A stretch of DNA of 64,000 nt from Ww85 sp963745765. Its GTDB lineage: Bacteria > Desulfobacterota > Desulfobulbia > Desulfobulbales > Desulfocapsaceae. Position 1 is the first letter of the stretch; each line of letters opens with the position of its first letter. The stretch covers positions 1 to 64,000 of the forward strand of contig CAVUYQ010000024.1 in NCBI GenBank assembly GCA_963745765.1, in the 5' to 3' direction. Positions 28,814 through 38,141 of this stretch are shown here, one piece after another. The notes under the pieces were generated by a model, which saw only the letters and a list, made by a program, of their open reading frames with translations, was not told where the DNA came from and did no database searches. The translations under genes were made by a program, and so were the position numbers.

Positions 28814-29085
28814 ATCTGTAGGGTACCCCTGAATAATTCGATTATTCGATCGATATCAAAGCATGCAAGAAATTTTATCGCAAGGCGCGTATTTGGAATA
28901 TATTTGATCTGTTTGTTGAACCCCGAAGCTGCCGGGGTATCATTAAAAATCAATCTGACTGAAGACCATCAGGCTTTTCCAAACCGCCAGGTCCGCTCAG
29001 GACTTCACGCATTTTCTTTACCAGAAAATACTGGGGCCAAAGGGCTTCTGGCCAGAGACAGCCTGACATAAAGAGAATTTTAATC

Positions 29086-29757
29086 TCAGGATTTACCGGT
29101 AACCTGTAGTTTTTTCTCCAGGTGCTCGGAAGCTTTTTGCAGATGCTTCGTGAGGATTTTCTTGGCGGAAGCGATGTTTTGCTCTTTACAGGCTTTAAGC
29201 AGCATCCGGTGTTCTTTTTGTGAGGTCTTTGCCGCTGACAGGTGATCGAGATATACCACAAGATATCGGGATACATTATTATGCAAATTATGGATAGTAT
29301 CTAACAGAAGAGGCATTTGAGCCGCATGGTAGAGGAGTGCGTGAAATTCCCAGTTGAGGTCGCTCCAGTGCTCTTTTTCCGTTCCACTATCTATAATTTC
29401 CAGAATGCTTTGCGCCCTGATCAAACCTGTGGGTTTTAATTGAGGTATTGCTTTTTCAACGGCAACAGTCTCAAGTGCTATTCTCATGGTAAAGATTTCT
29501 GCGGCTTCTGCAGCAGAGAGGCCGGCAACAACAGCCCCCCGCTTTGGCAAAAAAACAACCAGGCCTTCCGTTTTAAGCTGCACCAGAGCTTCCCGGAGGG
29601 GAATCTTGCTGACGCCCAACTCTTTGGCGATATGGTCTTGCCTGAGCGGCTGATTTGCTTCGTACCGCCCATTCAGTATTGCCTTGCGAAGAAAATCAGC
29701 GATAATGTCGGGTGTATTGAACCTCCCTGTCTGGATTTTCATAGTTTGAGAATGCAT
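29086..29757 (-). CDS. GntR-family (FCD) transcriptional regulator
   Basis: 223 residues. The N-terminal winged helix (about 15-75: NTPDIIADFLRKAILNGRYEANQPLRQDHIAKELGVSKIPLREALVQLKTEGLV) is followed by an FCD effector domain (about 85-220) with EIFTMRIALE and conserved His residues. It is the last gene of the glycyl radical enzyme/activase cluster, so it probably senses the substrate or product of that enzyme. Palindromic GTATAC sites occur just upstream of its own start and upstream of the enzyme gene. ATG codons at 29757 and 29742 are both possible starts. Confidence 0.8.
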   Translation of the reverse strand: MHSQTMKIQTGRFNTPDIIADFLRKAILNGRYEANQPLRQDHIAKELGVSKIPLREALVQLKTEGLVVFLPKRGAVVAGLSAAEAAEIFTMRIALETVAVEKAIPQLKPTGLIRAQSILEIIDSGTEKEHWSDLNWEFHALLYHAAQMPLLLDTIHNLHNNVSRYLVVYLDHLSAAKTSQKEHRMLLKACKEQNIASAKKILTKHLQKASEHLEKKLQVTGKS

Positions 29758-29770
29758 ACGGAGAGAATGT

Positions 29771-29784
29771 ATTTGTATACCTTG
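29771..29784. promoter_or_regulatory. Putative GntR/FCD operator near the regulator gene
   Basis: TTGTATACCTTG, with the palindromic core GTATAC at 29775-29780, fits the T-N-G-T-(N)0-3-A-C-N-A style of FCD operators. The same core sits in a longer palindrome upstream of the glycyl radical enzyme (33513-33526). Autoregulation is inferred. Confidence 0.4.
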
Positions 29785-29885
29785 AAAACCAGCACGATGG
29801 CCACTCCCTGATGGCTCTGCATCAAAGATATGAGGCGATCTTGAGGCTTATCTGATTGCATGGCTACGCTCTGCCATATTGTCTT

Positions 29886-30812
29886 TCAGCGGTCATGGAA
29901 GACTTTCCCAAAGAGGTGTTACCATCACCACATTTTGCTTCAATCCCTTGAGCTTGCAATATATCAAGGATAGAATTGATTTTAAACATACTCGGCGCAG
30001 CCATTTCCGCATCGTAAGGCAAGTCGAGAGCCTCCGATATTTTTTGCCGCCGTAATCATGGTAGGGAAGCAGCTCTACACGAACGGGACTAGTAGGGGCA
30101 GCACAAAGTTCCACAACCCCGTCGATGTTTGATCTTGTATCATTGACGCCTTTTACGAGCGGGATTCTTATGGTTATCGTTCGCCCTGCCTCATAAAGCT
30201 TCAGGATGATTCCGTTATTCTCTCATTTGACACACCTGTTAACCGGCGGTGACAATCGGGATCGGAATGTTTGAAATCAATGAGAATATCATCAATATAA
30301 TCTAATATATCTTCTACGTTCGGGTAGTTAAAGTACCCACAGGTTTCAACGGCCATCTGAATGCCCGCTTTAAAACATCCCCTTACCAGATAACGTAAGA
30401 GCTCCGGCTGTGCAAAAGGCTCTCCGCCGGAAAAGGTTACACCGCCATCCGAGCTTCGATAAAAAACAGCATCCCGCGTTATGGTTTTCAGAATTTGCTC
30501 AACCGTTGCATCGTCACCCACGGATTCGCGAGCACCTGCGGAACAAGTTGTGATACACGCACCACAAACGGTGCAGAGATCCCGGTTATAGCGCAACTTC
30601 CCCCCCTGGACCCTGTTTGCACCATTCGGACAGACTTCAACGCAGTTAAAACAATCCACGCATTGATCCCGGAGATAGAATTGTTGTTTCGTAAATGACC
30701 AGGACTCCGGATTGCTGCACCAACGACAGCGGAGAGGACAACCTTTTAAAAAGACGGTTGTCCTGATCCCGGGTCCGTCGTGCAAACTCCAACGCTGGAT
30801 ATTAAAAATCAT
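29886..30812 (-). CDS. Glycyl radical enzyme activase, radical SAM (two frameshifts)
   Basis: This activase uses S-adenosylmethionine to place the radical on the partner enzyme. The start MIFNIQRWSLHDGPGIRTTVFLKGCPLRCRWC carries the radical-SAM CxxxCxxC. Two extra [4Fe-4S] motifs follow (CVDCFNCVEVCP and CTVCGACITTC), then GGVTFSGGEPFAQPELL. After a break near 30205 the frame resumes as RTITIRIPLVKGVND and VRVELLPYHDYGGKKY, and after another near 30055 as LDLPYDAEMAAPSMFKINSI, ending KVFHDR. Total length is about 309 residues, normal for activases with the ferredoxin insertion. It lies 198 bp downstream of the enzyme at 31011-33428. Confidence 0.85.
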
Positions 30813-31010
30813 GGTTGCATCCCGGCTTCTGAAATATTTGCACCGATGGACTCACTGTTTGGTTAGTTTTCGTCCTAAAACGGCCATCTTCAGTCAACTG
30901 TTCGTTGTTCTCAAAAGGTAATCCCCGGGTTATCGTCTGTATACCGGTGATTACATTTATCAAACGGTTGCGTTTAGAACAGACTATCTCCTTTCAGGCT
31001 GGAAACGAGG

Positions 31011-33428
31011 TTAAAAGGTCTCATACGATGTACGTTCAATGATCGCGTCCTGGACTTCCTTGGACAAGGTTATAAACCTTGCGCTATATCCTGCGACCCG
31101 TACGAGAAGATTCCTGTGTTTATCCGGGCATTCCTGCGCTTCCTGCAGGGTTTCCTTGTCAAAAACATTGAATTGCACATGAAAAGCATCCAAATCGAAA
31201 TATCCCTTTATAAGTCCAACAAGCTTGTTGATATCAGAGCTGGTACTCAGCGTATTCGGGGAAAGTTTTATGTTGAGAAGGGTTCCACCGGAATGACGCC
31301 CGTGGTTAATCTTGGCGGTAGATTTCATCACAGCCGTCGGGCTTGTTACGTCGGTTCCCGCGTGAGCTGAACAGCCTTCAGTCAGTTGATCTCCCGACAA
31401 TCTTCCGCAAGGGGTCGCACCGACCGCCTTCCCTGCCGGGATATAATTGGAAATTCCCATGAAAGCCGAATTAAACCTGCTGCCGTAAACATCTTTATGG
31501 CTGCTTATTTCCTTGTGATAGAAGTTGCTGACCTCAACGGCAAACTGGTCGACATAATCGTCGTCATTGCCAAATTTAGGGCAGGCGAGCGCTTCTTTAC
31601 GTAAATCTTCATAACCCTCCCAGTTATTTTCAAGAGCCTTGCACAGTATCTCAAGGTCCGTAACCTTTTTATCGAAAACCAGATAGTTGATTGCAGCAAG
31701 AGCGTTAGCGGTGTCGGCAATGCCTATCCCCGTCAAGACCGGACCGACATTGTACCGTGCGCCGCCCTCGGAAACATCACAACCGGATTCCAGGCATCCG
31801 TCGGTAAAAGAAGAGAACAATGGCCGTGGGGCATGCTCAGCCTGAACGTTCTGGGCAACGATGGTCGCAACAACGCCGCTTTTGATCATATATTTCAGCT
31901 GCTTGAAGAAACTTTGTTTTACCGCATCAAAACTCCCCAAGGTGTTTATTTCTCCGGTTTTAATGCTCATCTGCTTGTCGTGGATCCGGCTTCTGCCATT
32001 GGTTAAGGCAAACTCAACCGCAGCGGCCAGATTGATGTTACAGGCAGAGGTCCATTCGCTTATCTTTGGGGAATGAGGAACCACGCAGCCGCAATTACTC
32101 CAATCGAGAGCATCTTCCGGGGTAAGTCCAACAGATGAAAGCATCTGGGCACCGACACGGTCATTATGGATGGCCGGGAAACCGGTACCTTCCTTAACCA
32201 GGCTGCAAACTTCATAAAGAAATTCATGGGGGGAATCAGCATGAATCCGAACACTTAATCCCGGCTGATGGCTGCGCACGATCCTCGTCGCGTTAAGGCA
32301 CATATAACTGATAGCATTCGTGCCATCCATCCCGTCGGATTTCTTTCCGCCGACAGTAAGATTCTGGAATGCATTATAGCCGGCAAAAAAACTGGCCGTA
32401 TTCCTAGAGACAAACCAAACCCACTCGGACAGCTTTATCCACAGACAATTGACAAGTTCCTGGGCCGATTTATGCGTGATTATTTGATTTTTATAATCTT
32501 TTTCAAAGAAAGGATACATGAACTGGTCGAAGCGCCCGATGTTAAGTGCCACGGCATTTTCAAACAATCCGTTTGCCAGCTGGACAAACCAAACCATCTG
32601 AACAGCCTGCCAAAAACTCTCCGGCGGGGCTCCGGGAATCCGATCGCAGTTTTGCGCAATGGCAATCAGTTCCTTTTTCCTCACTGGATCCTTTTCCTGA
32701 AAGGCAAGCATTTCTGCCTGTTGCGCATACCGTTTACCCAGAAGGATAGCCGCTTCAGCACAAATAATTACTGCACGATAAAAATTTGATTTGCCGATGT
32801 TCTCCGGCAACGTAATATCCAACTCCCGGCGTTTCGCCTCGGCATCTTCTATGATCCCATTAAATCCTTTCCGGAACAGTATATCTTTGTAGTCAGGGGT
32901 GACCTCACCAACAGCACACCTCCACTTGGAATCGTTATCGACAATACCGGTGTCGACAGCAATTGTGGCAAGATCCTCTGGAATCCTTGCCATAAAAGCC
33001 TCTTCGATCGATTTTCCTGTCCAGAAAGGCAGGATTTCAGACAACAACTCGTTAAGATCTTCTTTCTCAACTTTATAGGGATCCTGCTCTCTGTCTCCTA
33101 TCCCATCAAGTTCATCAGCGACCCACTTCCATGATATTTCCGGACTAATACCGGCAGATCGCCGGTGAGTCCCCGAAGAACCGACAACAAGTTCGTCGTC
33201 ATAAATAATGACCGGGATTCTTTCACAGATCTTTTTAAACGCCTTTGCTTTCCTGATTATCGCGGCTGCACCTGGATTTTCTGCGTAGGATTCCGTCACA
33301 GCCTTGGCGCGAACCGTACAAACCTGCGGTTCCGCACGATCATATTGCTCCAGCAGTCTTTCTATACGAGCACTCCTCTGAAAATCCTTATCAACGGGCA
33401 TTTCATTCTTTTCCGGGGCGGACATCAT
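31011..33428 (-). CDS. Glycyl radical enzyme of unknown substrate
   Basis: 805 residues, intact. The C-terminal glycyl loop reads LLVRVAGYSARFITLSKEVQ (Gly780). The active-site loop reads DWSNCGCVVPHSPKISEW with thiyl Cys448. The glutamate two residues after the cysteine in eliminating members of the family (GCxE in choline lyase, glycerol and hydroxyproline dehydratases) is Val here, so a simple dehydratase role is unlikely; decarboxylases, fumarate-adding enzymes or C-S lyases remain possible. Asn446-Cys446-type neighbouring residues (NCGC) give a second nearby cysteine. The start at 33428 has AGGTGAG. It is followed by its activase and a GntR regulator, and a GTATAC palindrome lies 85 bp upstream. 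The protein is cytosolic and would work only anaerobically. Confidence 0.85.
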   Translation of the reverse strand: MMSAPEKNEMPVDKDFQRSARIERLLEQYDRAEPQVCTVRAKAVTESYAENPGAAAIIRKAKAFKKICERIPVIIYDDELVVGSSGTHRRSAGISPEISWKWVADELDGIGDREQDPYKVEKEDLNELLSEILPFWTGKSIEEAFMARIPEDLATIAVDTGIVDNDSKWRCAVGEVTPDYKDILFRKGFNGIIEDAEAKRRELDITLPENIGKSNFYRAVIICAEAAILLGKRYAQQAEMLAFQEKDPVRKKELIAIAQNCDRIPGAPPESFWQAVQMVWFVQLANGLFENAVALNIGRFDQFMYPFFEKDYKNQIITHKSAQELVNCLWIKLSEWVWFVSRNTASFFAGYNAFQNLTVGGKKSDGMDGTNAISYMCLNATRIVRSHQPGLSVRIHADSPHEFLYEVCSLVKEGTGFPAIHNDRVGAQMLSSVGLTPEDALDWSNCGCVVPHSPKISEWTSACNINLAAAVEFALTNGRSRIHDKQMSIKTGEINTLGSFDAVKQSFFKQLKYMIKSGVVATIVAQNVQAEHAPRPLFSSFTDGCLESGCDVSEGGARYNVGPVLTGIGIADTANALAAINYLVFDKKVTDLEILCKALENNWEGYEDLRKEALACPKFGNDDDYVDQFAVEVSNFYHKEISSHKDVYGSRFNSAFMGISNYIPAGKAVGATPCGRLSGDQLTEGCSAHAGTDVTSPTAVMKSTAKINHGRHSGGTLLNIKLSPNTLSTSSDINKLVGLIKGYFDLDAFHVQFNVFDKETLQEAQECPDKHRNLLVRVAGYSARFITLSKEVQDAIIERTSYETF

Positions 33429-33512
33429 TATTCTCACCTTTTCAGTAGTTAATGCAAAGAAATAACCAGCAAAGTCTCACCGCATAAATTTATACAGGAT
33501 TACAAATTATAT

Positions 33513-33526
33513 AATCGTATACGGTT
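33513..33526. promoter_or_regulatory. Putative GntR/FCD operator of the glycyl radical enzyme gene
   Basis: AATCGTATACGGTT is a near-palindrome centred on CGTATACG, about 85 bp upstream of the enzyme start at 33428 and within promoter range. It shares GTATAC with the site beside the regulator gene at 29775-29780. Confidence 0.45.
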
Positions 33527-33651
33527 TAGCAAGAAAAATATGTCTTGTAAAAAGATGATCACAGAACATTTATATTAACAAAACAATCTATTATCTGACA
33601 GATAACCCGTAATACCCGCGCGAAATTTGTCAGACCATGGCCTCTGTTTCT

Positions 33652-33777
33652 TCAGATAATGTCTCGTTTTGACCCCGGCTCCATCGACATCGATCCCGAC
33701 GAGAGGCCAAGAAGAAAAGCGACAAGATCATTGATCTGTTCCGGATTGGTGATTGGTAATCGCTTTTTCAGGGATGC
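33652..33777 (-). pseudogene. Possible cytochrome c C-terminal remnant
   Basis: The minus-strand frame, opened by a stop at 33778, encodes ITNPEQINDLVAFLLGLSSG and about 14 more residues. The pattern (L/I)T-x-(P)-E-(x)-I-x-D-L-V-A-F-L-x-x-L matches the last helix of c-type cytochromes and cytochrome c peroxidases. No heme motif remains upstream, so at most a relic. The rest of the 684-bp stretch 33429-34112 shows only the operator and AT-rich sequence with an inverted repeat (TTGTTCACAAAAG / CTTTGTGAACAA near 33863-33902), a possible hairpin. Confidence 0.3.
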
Positions 33778-34112
33778 TCAAAAAATTGCTCGATAGCGGC
33801 TTTTAACACAATTCCCTGTTCGCTTTTTAAAATACAGCCTCACTGAATTATTAGTCCTCTTGTTGTTCACAAAAGTTTTACAGGTACACCTTTGTGAACA
33901 ACAGCTAAGCTGCTAGTCGTGATATTTGCACAGTTCTAGTTATTAATGATTTGTAATCATAGGGAATATTCTAATCTCACATTTTAATTTATTTTGGCAT
34001 ATTTAGTGCATAAACACAGGTAAGAAAAGGCACACGAGGTACCTGAGTCATCGTGATGATTAAAATGAACTGGGAAGAAAAAAATAACCATTTTCAGTTT
34101 TGAGGAGAGAAA

Positions 34113-34598
34113 ATGAAGAAGAATAATGATTATACACTGTTGGACAAATGCAGGGTGTATCAATTGACCGTTGGGCAGTTATATAAGACCTATTCGGCGA
34201 TATTTCCCGATGAATGTGATAAATGGATGGCCTTTGCAGAAGAAGAGCTTATGCGTGCCAAATGGCTGTCAATCATCAAGACTTACGTGGAAGATGAAAT
34301 TATTTCCTTAAAGATAACAAAGATTTCAGCTCAATCCGTTGATAGGGCCATAAGTTTTATTCATAAGCAAATACAGCTTGCCGTAAAAGGTAAAGTTGAT
34401 TTGCATGCTGCACTTGTAACTGCTCTTCAAATTGATGATTCAATCATTCAAAAATCTTTTTTTAATATGTTTAATTTTTCAAATAAAAAAGCAGACGATA
34501 TTAGACGATATATTACCAAGGAAACGATAGATCATCGGGAAAAATTGCTTGTTTGGCTCAACAGTGCCGATGCCAGCAGGTATGTTAAGGTAGCATGA
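34113..34598 (+). CDS. Ferritin-like / rubrerythrin-like helical protein (hypothetical)
   Basis: 161 residues behind a good site (GAGGAGAG). It is predicted all-helical and soluble. The order YQLTVGQLYKTYSAIFPDECDKWMAFAEEELMRAKWL, then DLHAALVTALQIDDSIIQKSFFNMF, then ITKETIDHREKLLVWL recalls rubrerythrin/ferritin-like four-helix bundles, with Glu and His at about the right spacing for a di-metal site in the last helix (ETIDHREK). The N-terminal ExxH of classical members is not present, so the family link is tentative. The base composition is more AT-rich than the neighbours. No operon partner is seen. Confidence 0.5.
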   Translation: MKKNNDYTLLDKCRVYQLTVGQLYKTYSAIFPDECDKWMAFAEEELMRAKWLSIIKTYVEDEIISLKITKISAQSVDRAISFIHKQIQLAVKGKVDLHAALVTALQIDDSIIQKSFFNMFNFSNKKADDIRRYITKETIDHREKLLVWLNSADASRYVKVA

Positions 34599-34721
34599 TT
34601 AAGAGTACGTAGAAGATGATAAGCAACGGATTCGAGGACGATTGATTCCTTGTAGCTCCGGTAAAGTAGTTTGTTTCTTCGGGGAGAAGGACTCCGCATA
34701 TCCGCCGGGACCGCGCAGTTA

Positions 34722-34740
34722 GGGGGACAGTATACTCAAG
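34722..34740 (-). repeat. Dispersed repeat copy 3 (inverted)
   Basis: GGGGGACAGTATACTCAAG reads on the minus strand as CTTGAGTATACTGTCCCCC, matching the repeat at 27642 and 28179. With 34935-34963 it forms an inverted pair around element B. Confidence 0.5.
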
Positions 34741-34883
34741 GGTACCTTGCAAAATTAGGTTTTTAGTCCAAAATCAAGGCGCCTGTAAAAATTTTACCAC
34801 AGGCATATAGCTAATATTCCGAGGATAAAATTTTTTGCGCGCAACGCAGGGTTGGAGCGAAAAGACGATTTTTCAAGGTAGCC
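34740..34883. mobile_element. MITE-like element B with 10-bp imperfect terminal inverted repeats
   Basis: The ends GGGTACCTTG (34740-34749) and CAAGGTAGCC (34874-34883) are inverted repeats with one mismatch. The core contains GCATATAGCTAATATTCCGA and is about 70% identical by eye to the core of element A (26889-27043), although the terminal repeats of the two differ. There is no coding capacity. Confidence 0.6.
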
Positions 34884-34934
34884 TCAATTTCTTTCCTATT
34901 TTTTGATGCATGACCATTAATAAAGACGGGATAA

Positions 34935-34963
34935 TAGAGTTACGTATACTGTCACCGAATTAT
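34935..34963 (+). repeat. Dispersed repeat copy 4
   Basis: TAGAGTTACGTATACTGTCA followed by CCGAATTAT matches copies 1 and 2. It lies 21 bp beyond the 3' end of the enolase-superfamily gene. Confidence 0.5.
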
Positions 34964-34983
34964 ATCGAAGTATGCTTAATCAA

Positions 34984-36183
34984 TCAGTCGTGGATTGGCG
35001 CAGGCGTGCGTCTGCCCGCTTAAATAGATCAGGATTCAGCGCAAGCCCCAGTCCCGGACCCTCCGGTGGTCTGATAAAGCCGTTTTCAATGGGAGGCAGG
35101 CCGTGACCAGCTCTTGATACCAGCCGTAATAAAACGCCCGGACCATTTCCTGGATGTAGGTATTAGGTGCGTGCAGGGCCATGTGGGTGGACGCGGTCAG
35201 TGCTACCGGGCCGGTACAGTCGTGGGCGGTGAAGGGCAGACTGTGGGCGTCACAGAACGCCGCAACCTTGCGCGCTTCAGTGAATCCGCCGCCCCAGACG
35301 ATATCCATAATCACCAGGCTGACACCTCCCTTTTCGACCAGATGGCGAAATTGTGCCCGTCCCCCCAGCAATTCACCGACAGCAATCGGCGTGGCGGTCG
35401 CTGCCGCGACTTTACCGACATTTCCCAGGTGATCCATGCGGACCGGATCTTCGATCCAGGTCAATCGAAATCCTTGAGTGCATGGCATATCTGCCTGGCC
35501 GAGGGCACGTTCCACAGCGAATGCAGTTCGCACATGATCTCCATCTTATCGCCGACTGCGTTGCGAATTTTTTCAAAAGGCTCAATGGCGGTTTTCAGCT
35601 CTTCGCTGGAAATATAGTTGCCGCCTGAGGCTTCAGCTGCGAAGTCAAACGGCCATATTTTCATGCCGTTGATTCCCATAGCCAGCAAGCTTTGGGCCAG
35701 ATCGTCGGCGCGATGGAGAAATCCTTCCAGATCTTCATATGGGCCGGGGTCGACCCCACCCTTTAAACCGTAGTTCGCCGTCACCTGTGCGGCGGGCTTG
35801 CGTACGTATTTATAACCGGCACAGGTATTGTAAACGCGAACTTTGTCACGCGACGCACCACCGAGCATTTGATAGACGGGCTGATTGCTGAATTTGCCCC
35901 AGATGTCCCAGAGGGCGATATCGACCGCCGACGTGGCGCGCATTTCAGCCCCCGACCCGCCGCGCCCAGCATAGCCGGTCATCCGCTGTGAATGGTATTC
36001 GATTTCCAGCGGATTTTTGCCGAGTAGATAAGGCGCGATAAATTCATGAACATGTGCTTCAACGGCTCCGGCACCGAAAAAGGTCTCGCCAAGGCCGACA
36101 AGGCCTTCATCGGTATGCACCAGAACCCAGATAAGATTCGGGAATTCGTCTAAATAAAGCGTTTCAATTTTAGTTACTTTCAT
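34984..36183 (-). CDS. Enolase-superfamily acid-sugar dehydratase-like enzyme (two frameshifts)
   Basis: Joined frames give about 400 residues. The N-terminal capping domain (MKVTKIETLYLDEFPNLIWVLVHTDEGLVGLGETF) and the barrel follow the mandelate racemase/galactonate-dehydratase pattern: GMKIWPFD (catalytic lysine region), EIMCELHSLWN (metal Glu and the following His), then after a break near 35470 LTWIEDPVRMDHLG (metal Glu/Asp), PIAVGELLGGR (metal Glu) and LPFTAHDCTGPV (His base). After a second break near 35100 the C-terminus reads LPPIENGFIRPPEGPGLGLAL. The family dehydrates or epimerises sugar acids; the exact substrate is unknown. It is single-gene on the minus strand. Confidence 0.75.
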
Positions 36184-36250
36184 CAGTTTAATCCTTCATT
36201 CCAAGAGTAGGATAGTAATACGTAACAGCTCCATTTAAAATGATTAGGGT

Positions 36251-37449
36251 TTATTTCTGCAGAAAATCATCGAATTCGGAACGAACGATAGAGAAGTTTA
36301 TCGCAAAACCGAGCCCCTCAAATTTCTCCGTTATCATTTTCATGGTATTAACGCCGATCACCAGCCCCTCCTCCGTAACCAGTGGGCCGCCGGAATTGCC
36401 GGGATAGATCTCGGCATTCGTCTGCACATAGTCACCCCGATAATTGGAGATGACGCCGGAGGTCACCGAATTGTTCATCTGCAGGGGTGAGCCGATGGCA
36501 AATACCCGCTGGCCAAGAGCCGGTTTACTATCTGTCACCGGTGGGATAAACGGGGTTTTATAACCGCTTATTTTCAGCAGGGCGAGATCGAATTGATCGC
36601 TTATACGATAAATGACGGCAGATGTTTCACTGCCATCCGCCAGGGTAATAGTGAAGCGTGACTGTTTGGCAAGTTTGGCAGAACGTTGCTGAAACCCCTG
36701 TTTCTGCTGTTCAAACTCACGCGCCTGCCTGCTATAGCGGTCATACCTCGCCTGGTAATCGGCACGCCAGTTTTTCAGATACCTGTCTTTCTCCTCAAGA
36801 CTTGCCTGGGTATCCTGCAGCCACTCGGCATCAACAGGCTTTTTGCTTTCGTTGAGTATTTTTTCCAGGGCATTCCTGTTCTTTTTCTGAACTCGCTCAA
36901 ATTGGTCCAACCGCTCTTTTTCCCTTTCAAGCGCCTTTTTCACCGCCGCAAAGTCATTTTCGGCCTGATCTATTTTTTTTCCACTCTGACGGTCATCCTC
37001 TCTGCTGCCCCTGACAACATGACGATTTGTCACGATCAACCCATCTTCACTGATAAAAAAACCGGAACCGGAACCGGCTGCCGTGGTGATGGATACAACC
37101 GATATATTTGCCGTTTCGATGGGTGTCCGGGGGTTGAGCTTTTCTTGAAGAAGTGCCGCAAGATCAGCAAGGCTCCCCGGCCCCTGCTGCCGGAACCGAC
37201 CGAAATCTGCGCGCCACGACTCCCCTTGGCAGCCGAAGTACCGTTATAAGTAATCCGCTCAACTTCAGAGAGTGGAATAGTAACCATACCGCCGAACTGC
37301 TCATAAGTGAGCTGGGAGCCGGAACGATTGATATAATTCGTTTTTATGATTGAACCGGATTTCAGCTGGATTTCATGGGCGAAAAGATCACTGCCGCCTG
37401 ACAGAAACAATAACCCGAATACCAGTATGCATAGTCTGATAGTGGTCAT
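36251..37449 (-). CDS. Secreted trypsin-like serine protease with coiled-coil insertion (one frameshift)
   Basis: The start ATG 37449 gives a signal peptide (MTTIRLCILVFGLLFLSGG). Residues 25-75 form a small domain, EIQLKSGSIIKTNYINRSG to TIPLSEVERITY. After a break near 37180 comes an HtrA-like protease: GSGSGFFISEDGLIVTNRHVV (His), FDLALLKI (Asp) and YPGNSGGPLV (Ser), so the triad is complete. Between His and Asp lies an insertion of about 110 residues (SGKKIDQAENDFAAVKKALE to FQQRSAKLAKQS) rich in Lys/Glu/Gln with heptad character, a probable antiparallel coiled coil. No PDZ domain follows. Joined length is about 400 residues. Location is periplasmic or envelope. Confidence 0.75.
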
Positions 37450-37523
37450 CTGAGAAGAACGAACAAATGAATGAATGATGAACAACAGCCGGTAAAGCGC
37501 TACCTTCCCCCAGCCTGCTAATA

Positions 37524-38141
37524 CTATAATAATAGCTTAATGAGGATAAAACCGCCAATGAGAAGAATCATAAACAGAATGGAAAGTATATTAAAATACT
37601 TATCGATGTAATGTTTAACCGGTTCACCGAATTTCCAGATAAATGCGGCAACCAGGAAAAAGCGGGCCGATCGGGAAAGCAGCGAGACCAGAACAAAGTT
37701 CGGGAAATTGAGGTGAAAGGCTCCTGCCGTAATGGTAAAAAGTTTATATGGCAGCGGGGTGAAGCCGGCAGCCCCGACAGCCCAGATATCATAGCGCTGA
37801 TAAAGCTGCTGTACGGTGTGGAATTTGTCTTCAAGTCCGTACCAGTCGATAATCTGCTGTCCCACCGAGTCCATAAACCAGAAACCAAGTCCATAACCGA
37901 ATGCGCCGCCAAGCACAGAACCGCAGGCACAGACTGCCGCATATTTGAAGGCCCGTGTCGGGGCTGCCAGACACATGGCAATCAGAAAAACATCCGGGGG
38001 TATCGGGAAAAAGGATGACTCGACAAAGGCTATGACAAAAAGAACCCAGATGCCATACGGCCCGGCAATCCAGTCCATACAGTAATCATACAGCTTTTTC
38101 AGCACCCCTCCGGCCTTGCCTGCCTGCTTATTTCCAGCCAT
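37524..38141 (-). CDS. YqaA/DedA-family membrane protein
   Basis: About 205 residues from ATG 38141, which overlaps the end of pcm by 14 nt. Hydrophobic segments GIWVLFVIAFVESSFFPIPPDVFLIAM, YAAVCACGSVLGGAFGYGLGFWF, NFVLVSLLSRSARFFLVAAF and FMILLIGGFILIKLLL, with the FFPIPPD and GFTPLPYKLFTITAGAF motifs, identify the SNARE-associated/VTT (DedA-related) family, small YqaA branch. Members are thought to act in membrane lipid transport. It is translationally coupled with pcm. Confidence 0.8.
   Translation of the reverse strand: MAGNKQAGKAGGVLKKLYDYCMDWIAGPYGIWVLFVIAFVESSFFPIPPDVFLIAMCLAAPTRAFKYAAVCACGSVLGGAFGYGLGFWFMDSVGQQIIDWYGLEDKFHTVQQLYQRYDIWAVGAAGFTPLPYKLFTITAGAFHLNFPNFVLVSLLSRSARFFLVAAFIWKFGEPVKHYIDKYFNILSILFMILLIGGFILIKLLL

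Larger units (their letters stand above)
34599..34983. other. Repeat-filled intergenic region
   Basis: No gene. The region holds MITE-like element B (34740-34883) bracketed by inverted copies of the dispersed GAGTTACGTATACTGTC repeat (34722-34740 inverted, 34935-34963 direct). Confidence 0.55.
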
